DNA from: Ignavibacteriaceae bacterium | GTDB lineage: Bacteria; Bacteroidota; Ignavibacteria; Ignavibacteriales; Ignavibacteriaceae | Length of the DNA: 11,826 bases | Reading direction: 5' to 3' | Assembly: GCA_025449775.1 (NCBI GenBank) | Contig: JANWIS010000080.1 | Coordinates: forward strand, 1-11,826 | Shown: positions 1 through 7,044 of the stretch, piece by piece | Layout: each line of letters opens with the position of its first letter | How positions within the stretch are numbered: position 1 is the stretch's first letter | Program-made: the position numbers and the translations under genes | The notes under the pieces: model-generated | What the model was told of the DNA's origin: nothing | Database searches by the model: none | The model's input: only the letters and a program-made list of their open reading frames with translations

Positions 1-2
1 AA

Positions 3-2093
3 GAAAAAAAAGTTGATGCTTTATACTTTAACACTCAAAGAGATTTAAAAACAGCTGTGGAAGAATTAGAAAGAATTGGAGTAAGTACTTTTGAGTCTGA
101 TGTTGATCCTTCAAGAAGATTCCTGATGGAAAGATTTATTAATGCCCAGGTAAAAGTTGAAGGCAATCTGGTTGAAAAGGAAGGTATTCATTCTTTTACA
201 AACCCTACTCTGAGCCCGTGTGAATACACTCCGAAGCTACTAATTGCATCTGTTGATATTGAAACAGGGGTGCAGAATAGCCTGTTGTATTCTGTTGCAG
301 TGCATCTTTCTGGAAAGGTGGATGAAAAAAAAGTTTTCATCATTGCTGAAGAAAAAATTAAGCTGCCCAACTACGTAACAAAATGTGCAGATGAAAAAGA
401 TCTTCTGCTGAATTTTCTTAATTGGATTAAAGAAAAAGATCCTGATATAATTATCGGATGGCATGTAATTGGTTTCGACCTTATGTTTCTTGAAAGTAAA
501 TGTGCTGAGCACATGATTCCTTTCGATCTTGCTCGGGCTAACGGAAGAGTTTCACTCCGGCAAAGAAAACCAAGCGGTTATTATGCATCGGTAACAGGAA
601 GAGTAATTATTGATGGGCCCCACTCACTGCGAACATCTTTTTTTACTTTTGAAGACTACCGGCTGGAAACTGTTGCACAAGAACTTCTGGCTGAAGGAAA
701 AACAATAACTTCCGGACAGAATAAAGTAGAAGAGATTGAAAGATTATTTCATGAGGATAAAGCACACCTGGTTGAATATAATCTTAAAGATGCTGAATTG
801 GTTACAAACATTTTTAAGAGAGCCGGATTAATTGAATTATCCGTCCGGCGATCTCAGCTTTCAGGTTTGCTAATGGATGAACTTGGAATGATGACAGCAG
901 CATTCGATCATTTCTTCCTGCCAAAACTTCATCGGGCTGGATATGTTGCACCAAATATTAAAGATATTGATACATCCGAACATTCAGCAGGTGGATATGT
1001 GATGGATCCTGTACCGGGAATTTACGATGATGTAATTGTTCTCGATTTCAAAAGCTTGTATCCTTCAATAATACAAACATTCAAAATTGATCCTTACTCA
1101 AATTTAAAATCTAAAATAGATACGATTGAAACTCTTAATGGATACAAATTCTCTGCAACACATCATTTCCTTCCGGAGTTTATTAATTACCTGGTTGAAC
1201 AAAGAAACCTCGCAAAGAAAAAAAATGACAAACAACTTTCACAGGCAATAAAAATTCTGATGAACAGTTTCTACGGAGTAATGGGTTCTTTTGGATGCAG
1301 ATTTTATCATCCATCTCTCCCGACAGCAATTACAGAAACCGGACACAAGCTGCTGATAGGAAGCAAAGATTTTTTGGCGGAAAAAGGATATGAAGTTATT
1401 TACGGTGACACTGATTCACTCTTTCTAAAACTTAAAGAAGGAGAAGGACAAATTGCTGAATCAACAGGGAATAAAATAGCCAATGACCTGAATAAATATT
1501 GGTCTGAAAAAATTAAGAATGAATACGGCTTACAATCATATCTTGAGGTTGAATATGAAAAATATTACAGGAAATTTATCCTGACACCTTCAAGAGGAAG
1601 TGAAGCCGGAGCTAAAAAACGATATGCAGGTTTAGTTGTGGATAAAAATAAAGAGAAGCTCGAGTTTGTAGGAATGGAATTTGTACGCTCAGACTGGACT
1701 CGTCTTGCTAAAGAATTTCAGGTTGAACTTTACAAAAAGATTTTTAACAATGAAGAGATTGATAACTGGCTGCGAGAATTTACTAATAATGTCAGATCAG
1801 GAAAGTATGATGATAAGCTTGTTTACCGAAAACGATTAAGAAAAGATGTTGAAGATTACACCAAAAATATTCCTCAACATGTTAAAGCAGCAAGAATGCT
1901 TCCTGAATCCAGCGGAACAGTTTATTATGTTATTACAAAACGCGGACCTATTCCAGTAGAGTTGAAACATACTGATATCGATTATAACCATTATATAGAA
2001 AAACAAATAAAACCAATTGCAGACTCGGTTCTAGTACTTTTTGGTGAATCCTTCGAATCAATTGTTCAATCAGATCAATTAAGTTTTTTTTAG
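3..2093 (+). CDS. polB: DNA polymerase II (family B), 5' end cut by window edge
   Basis: This is a replicative-type B-family DNA polymerase with 3'-5' proofreading, the Pol II used in repair and replication restart. The frame is open from base 3, and the codons before the GTG at 57 still read as polymerase, so the GTG is not the start; roughly the first 90 residues are missing compared with the 783-residue E. coli enzyme. Counting from the GTG codon as residue 1: Exo I DIE at 67-69, Exo II HVIGFD at 136-141, Exo III YNLKD at 241-245, palm motif A DFKSLYPSI at 330-338, motif B KILMNSFYG at 399-407, catalytic YGDTDS at 449-454, and KKRYAGL at 520-526. The C-terminus QLSFF resembles the clamp-binding tail QLGLF of E. 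coli Pol II. From memory the whole visible part aligns with E. coli Pol II. Exo II carries His where Asn is usual. No partner gene is visible downstream. Confidence 0.96.
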   Translation, partial: EKKVDALYFNTQRDLKTAVEELERIGVSTFESDVDPSRRFLMERFINAQVKVEGNLVEKEGIHSFTNPTLSPCEYTPKLLIASVDIETGVQNSLLYSVAVHLSGKVDEKKVFIIAEEKIKLPNYVTKCADEKDLLLNFLNWIKEKDPDIIIGWHVIGFDLMFLESKCAEHMIPFDLARANGRVSLRQRKPSGYYASVTGRVIIDGPHSLRTSFFTFEDYRLETVAQELLAEGKTITSGQNKVEEIERLFHEDKAHLVEYNLKDAELVTNIFKRAGLIELSVRRSQLSGLLMDELGMMTAAFDHFFLPKLHRAGYVAPNIKDIDTSEHSAGGYVMDPVPGIYDDVIVLDFKSLYPSIIQTFKIDPYSNLKSKIDTIETLNGYKFSATHHFLPEFINYLVEQRNLAKKKNDKQLSQAIKILMNSFYGVMGSFGCRFYHPSLPTAITETGHKLLIGSKDFLAEKGYEVIYGDTDSLFLKLKEGEGQIAESTGNKIANDLNKYWSEKIKNEYGLQSYLEVEYEKYYRKFILTPSRGSEAGAKKRYAGLVVDKNKEKLEFVGMEFVRSDWTRLAKEFQVELYKKIFNNEEIDNWLREFTNNVRSGKYDDKLVYRKRLRKDVEDYTKNIPQHVKAARMLPESSGTVYYVITKRGPIPVELKHTDIDYNHYIEKQIKPIADSVLVLFGESFESIVQSDQLSFF

Positions 2094-2161
2094 TAAGGAT
2101 ATACTTTACTGTAAACTAATTACTCAATTTCGATAGGTATTCTGTTTACATAAGTTATCCA

Positions 2162-2263
2162 TTCCCCCTGATGAATCCGTGAAGAGCTAAACTTCTCGCT
2201 ACAATAAATTCCCAAAATCCTTCCAAATTGATTGAATATTAAAGGTTTTAGTAATCAGGGGAA
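2162..2263. repeat. long-range inverted repeat, possible RNA stem
   Basis: TTCCCCCTGAT at 2162-2172 pairs with ATCAGGGGAA at 2254-2263: ten base pairs with one bulged C, enclosing about 81 bases. In such AT-rich DNA a G/C-containing match of this length is notable. Read as RNA it would close a roughly 100-nt structure. I do not recognise it as 6S RNA, SRP RNA, RNase P RNA or a known riboswitch. Confidence 0.35.
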
Positions 2264-2273
2264 AATTTTCTCC
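2258..2273. promoter_or_regulatory. 16-bp near-perfect palindrome, operator-like
   Basis: GGGGAAAATTTTCTCC is its own reverse complement except at one pair (a G facing a T). It lies about 30 bases upstream of a TATAAT at 2305-2310 and 143 bases before the sigma factor start. Its symmetry and position suit a dimeric regulator binding site. It overlaps the right arm of the long-range inverted repeat, so the two readings compete. Confidence 0.3.
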
Positions 2274-2283
2274 ACGAGGGAAC

Positions 2284-2310
2284 TTTTTGGTCTTCCATTC
2301 ATCTTATAAT
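2284..2310 (+). promoter_or_regulatory. possible promoter for the sigma factor gene
   Basis: TATAAT stands at 2305-2310, with TTTTTG at 2284-2289 fifteen bases upstream. The spacing is short for a classic sigma-70 promoter and the -35 match is poor. It would give a leader of about 100 nt before the TTG at 2417. No good match to the Bacteroidota TAnnTTTG box was found nearby; TATCTTTA at 2316-2323 differs at the last base. Confidence 0.25.
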
Positions 2311-2402
2311 AGTGGTATCTTTAACTCTTTGAAATACAAAGACTTTGGATTCTCATCACATTAATGAAAACATCTTAATATTAATCAGCAACTTCTAAAG
2401 AT

Positions 2403-2406
2403 GGAG
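2403..2406 (+). promoter_or_regulatory. ribosome binding site deciding the sigma factor start
   Basis: GGAG ends 10 bases before the TTG at 2417, a slightly long but usable spacing. In this frame there is a stop codon at 2396-2398 and no ATG, GTG or other TTG between it and 2417, so TTG is the only conventional start. An out-of-frame ATG at 2401 overlaps this site. Confidence 0.5.
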
Positions 2407-2416
2407 AACAACAACC

Positions 2417-3277
2417 TTGAAAATAACTAAGCAGTTTACAAACCGTGAAAGCAAATCTCTTGATCAATACTTACAAGAAATAGGTAAGGTTGATCTCTTA
2501 ACTCCCAATGAGGAGATTGAATTGGCTATTCTTATTAAAAAGGGTGATATGCTTGCCCAGGAAAAGCTGATTAAGGCTAACCTGAGATTTGTAGTTTCTG
2601 TTGCAAAGCAATTTCAGAACCAGGGACTTTCTTTAGGTGATCTTATTAATGAAGGTAACATCGGTCTGATTAAAGCTGCTCAAAGGTTCGATGAAACACG
2701 AGGATTTAAATTTATTTCTTATGCAGTTTGGTGGGTAAGACAATCCATTATGCAGGCAATTGCAGATCAGTCAAGAGTTGTTCGTTTACCGCTTAACCGT
2801 GTTGGAAATTTGACCAAGATAAGTAAAGCTTATAGAGATCTCGAACAGGAATATGAAAGAAAACCGACCACCGATGAACTGGCTCTGATTCTCGATATGA
2901 CAGCAGAAGAAGTTGCCTATGCACTTCAAATATCCGGTCGGCATGTTTCAATGGATGCACCTTTAAAGAGCGGTGATGAAAATAAAAACACTCTTATCGA
3001 TGTTCTTCCAAATGATGAACAACCATTGCCCGATAAAGAATTGATGAAAGAATCTCTTAAGAAGGAAGTGCAAAATGTTCTTTCAACTTTAACCGAAAGA
3101 GAAGCAGAAGTAATTAAACTTTATTTCGGTATTGAAGGCGATCATTCAGCTACTTTAGAAGAGATCGGCGAAAGATTTAATCTTACCCGTGAACGAGTAA
3201 GACAAATAAAAGAAAAAGCTCTTAGAAATTTACGTCATTCAAGAAGAAGCGGAAGATTAAAAGCTTACCTTGGATAA
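2417..3277 (+). CDS. rpoD: primary (housekeeping) sigma-70 factor, RpoD/SigA type
   Basis: This sigma subunit directs RNA polymerase to its main promoters. At 286 residues it is the short, region 1.1-less form typical of Bacteroidota and relatives, not the 600-residue proteobacterial form. Region 1.2 covers about residues 12-45 (SLDQYLQEIGKVDLLT start). Region 2, including the -10 contacts and melting residues, runs about 50-120, with DLINEGNIGLIKAAQRFD and RGFKFISYAVWWVRQSIMQA. Region 3 is about 125-205. Region 4.2, the -35-binding helix-turn-helix, is about 247-270 (LEEIGERFNLTRERVRQIKE). All these are intact, so it should be functional. The start is TTG with GGAG upstream. Remembered homologues begin M-x-x-LKITK, meaning the TTG sits where they have an internal Leu; this is discussed as a finding. 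The gene ends in a strong terminator and appears to be transcribed alone. Confidence 0.95.
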   Translation: MKITKQFTNRESKSLDQYLQEIGKVDLLTPNEEIELAILIKKGDMLAQEKLIKANLRFVVSVAKQFQNQGLSLGDLINEGNIGLIKAAQRFDETRGFKFISYAVWWVRQSIMQAIADQSRVVRLPLNRVGNLTKISKAYRDLEQEYERKPTTDELALILDMTAEEVAYALQISGRHVSMDAPLKSGDENKNTLIDVLPNDEQPLPDKELMKESLKKEVQNVLSTLTEREAEVIKLYFGIEGDHSATLEEIGERFNLTRERVRQIKEKALRNLRHSRRSGRLKAYLG

Positions 3278-3293
3278 TATATTTTATTCTACG

Positions 3294-3320
3294 AAAAAGC
3301 CCCGACAATCGGGGCTTTTT
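3294..3320. terminator. bidirectional intrinsic terminator between convergent genes
   Basis: AAAAAGCCCCGA (3294-3305), loop CAA, then TCGGGGCTTTTT (3309-3320): a perfect 12-bp stem with a 3-nt loop. Six T residues end the plus strand copy at 3316-3321, and five A residues at 3294-3298 supply the T run for the minus strand. It therefore serves both the sigma factor gene (17 bases upstream) and the convergent M49 peptidase gene. Confidence 0.93.
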
Positions 3321-3344
3321 TATTTCTATAAACTTAAGGATTAC

Positions 3345-3362
3345 AATTGATCGATATCAATT
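3345..3362. repeat. short inverted repeat just after the M49 peptidase stop
   Basis: AATTGAT (3345-3351) and ATCAATT (3356-3362) are perfect inverted 7-mers around CGAT. They lie directly downstream of the minus-strand stop codon and ahead of the strong terminator. All-AT arms make a stable RNA hairpin unlikely; no T run follows on the minus strand. Confidence 0.25.
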
Positions 3363-3368
3363 CATCAC

Positions 3369-5045
3369 TCAGTTATAAATTTGCTCTATTTCATAAACTG
3401 GTTTTATATCAACAGGAAGATGTTCAAGTTTTTTTCTCAAAGTTTCCAGAGAGGGTGAATTAACCACATACTTTGCAATTAAATCTTTTGCCCCCTGATA
3501 ATTGCCTTTTGCTTGTATCATTAAAACCAGGTTTGCCAATTCCCGTAAAGCCGGACCAATCTTTTCAAAATTAACTTTTACTTTCTGTATTTTATTATTG
3601 TATTCATATGCACCTTTTTCAATTAGATAATTATATATGATTGCGTTACCTCCGCCATGAGCTTCATTAATACCAAATCTTACTGAACGAAAAGTTCCGG
3701 CAAGAAAAGTTACATAAGTTTCTTTTTCAAATGATTTTGGAAAAACACCTTTCTCAATCATAAATATGTTATTATACATACCAAGAATATCTGCTTTGCA
3801 TTCTTCTAAAGTTGCATAAGTTTCTTTTAACTCTTTTCGCACCTCGGATTCCCCACCATCAACTTTTATAAAACCCGGACCAATTCCATGAGACATTTCA
3901 TGCATAAGCGAATGTGTGAAGAAAGAATTAAATGTTACATGCTGTATTTGATCGGACTCTAAAACTATTTCAGCAATTGGAATCATCAGCTTATCATATT
4001 TCGCCTGGGTAACATTTTTCAGCATTACTTTTTTCGATCCTTTTATTTTCCTGACTCTTTCATCATTCGGCAGATTAAAAGCAATCGTCTGAATTCCTGA
4101 TTTTGTATCACCTGCACTAAAAATCTCGTTTACAACTGCCAGTGGAGATTCAGAACCTCGATTTAAATTTTTATGCTCATCGGGAATTGGCAGATGCATT
4201 TCCATATCTCTCAAATATTTTTTAAACACTTCAAGCTTTTCGCTTTCAACCGGATCTTTCAATGTTAAGAAACTTTCAAAGGAAGCTTTATAGTTGAACA
4301 TTCTATCTTCATAAACTTCGTATGGCCCGATTACAACTTCAATTTTATGATCTTTCAAATCCATCCAGTCCATATCGCTTTGATAATAATCATTGCTTAA
4401 GAAAGCATCTGCTCTTGAGTTTAAATATTTTTTTAAGGATGGGTTATCTGCAAAACCGGCAGCTTCTTTCAGCAGCTTTGATGCTTCAGTCAGCTTGTCT
4501 TTATAATATTGGCTGAAAGGAATTGCAACCAGCTTGTCTCCACTTCTTCTTATAAATGTAAATTCAGATGTGAACGCTTTTTCATCTCCGGGATTATTTT
4601 TAATCCACTTTTCAAATTCTTCTTTTGTCATATCTTCCGGATAGAAGTTTGCGCCAAGTGGTTTTTGCAAAGTATCAATGAATGGTGCTTCGTGTTCAAG
4701 CCGGTCGAATGGTCCGAACATCATTGTAAAAAGCTGAAGCTTAAGTTTATCTGCTTCCGAACCTCCGGATTTTAGTTGCTCTCTTAGCTGATAATTTTTA
4801 GAATACGCCTGGTCAAGAAAAATTTCATCCATTACCCTGGATGCATGATAAAGTTTTTCGACAACTTTCTTTTCTCTTTCATCAAGATTGGAAGAATCAT
4901 ATTTTAATTCCGTTGGAACAAACTTGGCTATTTTTTCTTTGAGCATCGTAATTTCCTCAGTATCATTTTTTGAGTTTTGGTCTTGATTGCCTGTGCATCC
5001 GAGAACTATTAGCATCAGGAAAATCAGGATTGCATAATGTTTCAT
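3369..5045 (-). CDS. M49-family metallopeptidase (dipeptidyl peptidase III-like), lipoprotein
   Basis: Family M49 zinc enzymes remove dipeptides from the N-terminus of short peptides. The zinc site is HEMSH at residues 382-386 (H382 and H386 ligands, E383 catalytic) with EECKAD at 414-419, whose second Glu (E415) should be the third ligand. Animal and yeast DPP III have HExxGH; the pentapeptide form is known from the Caldithrix abyssi enzyme (HEISH). The N-terminus has a hydrophobic stretch ending VLGC at residues 14-17, a lipobox with Cys17 as the lipidated residue, so the protein is probably anchored to an envelope membrane. The length of 558 residues is short against about 740 for human DPP III. 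The start ATG has AAGGTG four bases before it on the minus strand. It is transcribed divergently from the MscS-type channel gene. Substrates cannot be read from the sequence. Confidence 0.88.
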   Translation of the reverse strand: MKHYAILIFLMLIVLGCTGNQDQNSKNDTEEITMLKEKIAKFVPTELKYDSSNLDEREKKVVEKLYHASRVMDEIFLDQAYSKNYQLREQLKSGGSEADKLKLQLFTMMFGPFDRLEHEAPFIDTLQKPLGANFYPEDMTKEEFEKWIKNNPGDEKAFTSEFTFIRRSGDKLVAIPFSQYYKDKLTEASKLLKEAAGFADNPSLKKYLNSRADAFLSNDYYQSDMDWMDLKDHKIEVVIGPYEVYEDRMFNYKASFESFLTLKDPVESEKLEVFKKYLRDMEMHLPIPDEHKNLNRGSESPLAVVNEIFSAGDTKSGIQTIAFNLPNDERVRKIKGSKKVMLKNVTQAKYDKLMIPIAEIVLESDQIQHVTFNSFFTHSLMHEMSHGIGPGFIKVDGGESEVRKELKETYATLEECKADILGMYNNIFMIEKGVFPKSFEKETYVTFLAGTFRSVRFGINEAHGGGNAIIYNYLIEKGAYEYNNKIQKVKVNFEKIGPALRELANLVLMIQAKGNYQGAKDLIAKYVVNSPSLETLRKKLEHLPVDIKPVYEIEQIYN

Positions 5046-5083
5046 TTTTCACCTTGTTTTAATGAAATCAATGTTTTGAATAG

Positions 5084-5140
5084 TGCAAATTTAATGAAGA
5101 TTATACAAATTACTTTCTATGGCTTTGCTTTCAATTTGCA
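5084..5140. repeat. inverted repeat in the divergent intergenic region
   Basis: TGCAAATT at 5084-5091 and AATTTGCA at 5133-5140 are exact inverted 8-mers 41 bases apart, between the divergent M49 and MscS-type genes. The left arm overlaps the possible -7 box of the M49 gene. It could be a two-site operator or a chance match in AT-rich DNA. Confidence 0.25.
5086..5093 (-). promoter_or_regulatory. possible -7 box for the M49 peptidase gene
   Basis: On the minus strand TAAATTTG fits the Bacteroidota -7 consensus TAnnTTTG and would give a leader of about 35 nt. No TTTG at the expected -33 spacing was found. A competing TATAAT lies just upstream on the same strand (5105-5100), also without a clear -35. 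Confidence 0.28.
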
Positions 5141-5220
5141 TTTAATCAACGACTGGTATTATTTGAAGCAAAGATTCTAAACTTTTTCTATAACATTCAA
5201 GTAATTATCCGGGAATTTTT

Positions 5221-6891
5221 ATGAGTTTATACTTTTTTCAAAGAATAAAAAAGAAATTCAAGTGTAATTGGTTTTTTACAAAATATTTTTTGTTATTCAC
5301 AATTCTCATTTCAAATTCACCTTCATTTGCATTTCAACTTGAAACTGATTCGCTTGCTGAATACTTAAATGCCCCTGTTATTGTAGATGGAAAAATTTTA
5401 TTCAATGTACGAGGGACTTCATCCTATCCTGCAGGAAATAGAGCCGATTTAATAAAAAGCAGAATTGAAACTGTTGCTGAGGATTTATCCATTCCCGCAA
5501 ATTCTATTACTGATGTACATAGTGAAACACATGATTCTATTTTTATATCAGGTAAATTTATAATGGGTGTATATGATGCTGATGCACTTCTTGAAGGTGT
5601 TCGGCGTGAAGTTTTAACTTCTTTGATTAAGAAAAGAATTCAAACATCAATCTATTCTTATCGATACGAACGTAGCACCGATGTCTTGCTGAACAACACT
5701 TTCTATGCGATTGGCGCAACTGCACTTACCCTGTTACTTTTATTTATTGTATTGTGGATTGTGAAAAGGATTCATACTACTCTCGAATCAAAACTAAAAA
5801 TTAAAATTGAAACACTTGAAACTCGTTCTTTCCATATGATTCGTTCAGAGCAATTATGGGTAACATTCTACAAACTTATTAAAACAATTAAAGTTCTCCT
5901 GATAATAATTATTATTTTTGTTTATGCTCAATATGTTCTCGGACTTTATCCATGGACAAAAGCTATATCAGTATCTTTGCTCGGTCTTTTCTTAAAACCG
6001 CTTGGTGATTTTGGAAAAAGCATTCTGAATTTTATCCCCGACCTTGCATTTTTAATAGTAATATTTTTCATCGTCCGGTACTTCTTAAAGTTAATTAAAG
6101 TTTTTTTCTCCGGGCTTGAGCACGGCACAATAAAACTTTCCGGGTTCGACCCAGATTGGTCAGTGCCGACATACAAAATTTTAAGAATTTTACTTGTGGC
6201 TTTTGCTGTTATTGTAGCTTACCCATACATTCCCGGCTCAGAATCAGATGCATTCAAGGGAGTTTCACTCTTCCTGGGCGTACTATTTTCTCTTGGCTCA
6301 TCATCTTTGATCGGAAACCTGATGGCCGGATACACAATGACATACAGAAGAACTTTTAAAAAGGGCGACATGATTAGAGTCGAGAATTATCTTGGACAAG
6401 TAATGGAGACAAAGTTATTTGTTACTAGGATACGAACACTAAAGAACGAAGAAATTGTTATACCAAACTCTACGATCTTAAGCAACAGTGTTGTCAATTA
6501 TTCATCATTAGCATCAGAAAGAGGATTGATTCTTTATACAACCGTTGGTATCGGTTATGAAACATCCTGGAGACAGGTTGAAGAAATGCTGATAGTTGCA
6601 GCCGGAAGAACAGAAGGAGTTTTAAAAGAGCCATCACCGTACGTACTCCAAAAATCATTAGGAGACTTTGCAGTTACATATGAGCTGAATGTTTACTGCA
6701 ACGATCCAATTAATATGATAAAACACTACACGGCATTGCACCAGAATATTCTGGATATTTTTAATGAAAACAAAGTTCAGATAATGACTCCGGCTTATGA
6801 AGGCGATCCGCAGGAACCAAAAGTTGTTCCTAAAGACAAATGGTTTATACCTTTAATTGGTAAATCTAAATCTGAGGAAAATAAAAAGTAA
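5221..6891 (+). CDS. MscS-family mechanosensitive channel with periplasmic N-terminal domain
   Basis: MscS channels open under membrane tension and release solutes during osmotic downshock. The 556-residue protein begins with a signal-like segment (hydrophobic 20-37, likely cleavage after SFA) and a soluble domain at about 45-150 with 'VIVDGKILFNVRG', which recurs in large MscS homologues. Membrane segments follow at about 161-182, 222-241, 271-293 and 320-336. The pore helix is at about 347-375, rich in small residues (SLGSSSLIGNLMAGY). The cytoplasmic beta domain is next (KGDMIRVENYLGQVMET, then IVIPNSTILSNSVVNYS at 412-428), and the C-terminal alpha/beta domain reaches about residue 530. 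E. coli MscS has 286 residues, so this is an extended form. GGGA lies 6 bases before the ATG. No potassium- or ligand-binding module is visible, and which osmolytes pass cannot be told. Confidence 0.92.
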   Translation: MSLYFFQRIKKKFKCNWFFTKYFLLFTILISNSPSFAFQLETDSLAEYLNAPVIVDGKILFNVRGTSSYPAGNRADLIKSRIETVAEDLSIPANSITDVHSETHDSIFISGKFIMGVYDADALLEGVRREVLTSLIKKRIQTSIYSYRYERSTDVLLNNTFYAIGATALTLLLLFIVLWIVKRIHTTLESKLKIKIETLETRSFHMIRSEQLWVTFYKLIKTIKVLLIIIIIFVYAQYVLGLYPWTKAISVSLLGLFLKPLGDFGKSILNFIPDLAFLIVIFFIVRYFLKLIKVFFSGLEHGTIKLSGFDPDWSVPTYKILRILLVAFAVIVAYPYIPGSESDAFKGVSLFLGVLFSLGSSSLIGNLMAGYTMTYRRTFKKGDMIRVENYLGQVMETKLFVTRIRTLKNEEIVIPNSTILSNSVVNYSSLASERGLILYTTVGIGYETSWRQVEEMLIVAAGRTEGVLKEPSPYVLQKSLGDFAVTYELNVYCNDPINMIKHYTALHQNILDIFNENKVQIMTPAYEGDPQEPKVVPKDKWFIPLIGKSKSEENKK

Positions 6892-6898
6892 GTATTTT

Positions 6899-6933
6899 AA
6901 GATTGTCAATTAAGAATATTAATTAGCAATCTT
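6899..6933 (+). terminator. possible weak terminator after the MscS-type gene
   Basis: AAGATTG (6899-6905) pairs with CAATCTT (6927-6933) and AATTAA (6908-6913) pairs with TTAATT (6919-6924), with a 2x2 internal mismatch and loop GAATA. The hairpin starts 8 bases after the stop codon. Only a short T stretch follows (TT then GTATAAAAATTTTATT), so termination may be partial. Confidence 0.42.
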
Positions 6934-6993
6934 TGTATAAAAATTTTATTTCACCACTTATCATTTTTTTCTGAAACTAATTCCTATTCTTCA

Positions 6994-7001
6994 TAATTTT
7001 G
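6994..7001 (+). promoter_or_regulatory. possible -7 box for the oligoendopeptidase gene
   Basis: TAATTTTG matches the Bacteroidota -7 consensus TAnnTTTG and would leave a leader of roughly 37 nt. The -33 area is a T run with no exact TTTG. A TATAAT at 7023-7028 is nearer but would place the transcript start almost on the ribosome binding site. Confidence 0.3.
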
Positions 7002-7044
7002 ATAAATAATCTCAAATTATTTTATAATACAGTTAGGTGAATCA

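Larger units (their letters stand above)
2094..2416. other. gene-free stretch of 323 bases between polB and the sigma factor gene
   Basis: I see no convincing protein gene here. It holds two inverted-repeat signals and a possible -10 box, listed separately: a long-range pair (2162-2172 with 2254-2263) and a 16-bp near-perfect palindrome at 2258-2273. There is no clear terminator hairpin with a T run after polB. The stretch is long compared with the other gaps in this window (under 180 bases), so a small RNA or a long regulated leader for the sigma gene is possible but unproven. Confidence 0.6.

Noticed and set aside
57..59. GTG as the start of the polymerase gene
   Set aside because: The frame is open back to base 3, the codons read as Pol II sequence, and the E. 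coli enzyme has about 90 more residues upstream. The gene is cut by the window edge.
4322..4775. Small reading frames opposite the M49 peptidase gene
   Set aside because: They overlap a well-supported gene antisense, show no recognisable domain, and look like by-products of the coding strand.
7023..7028. TATAAT as promoter for pepF
   Set aside because: Transcription would start almost at the ribosome binding site, and no -35 box stands at proper spacing; TAATTTTG at 6994-7001 fits better.
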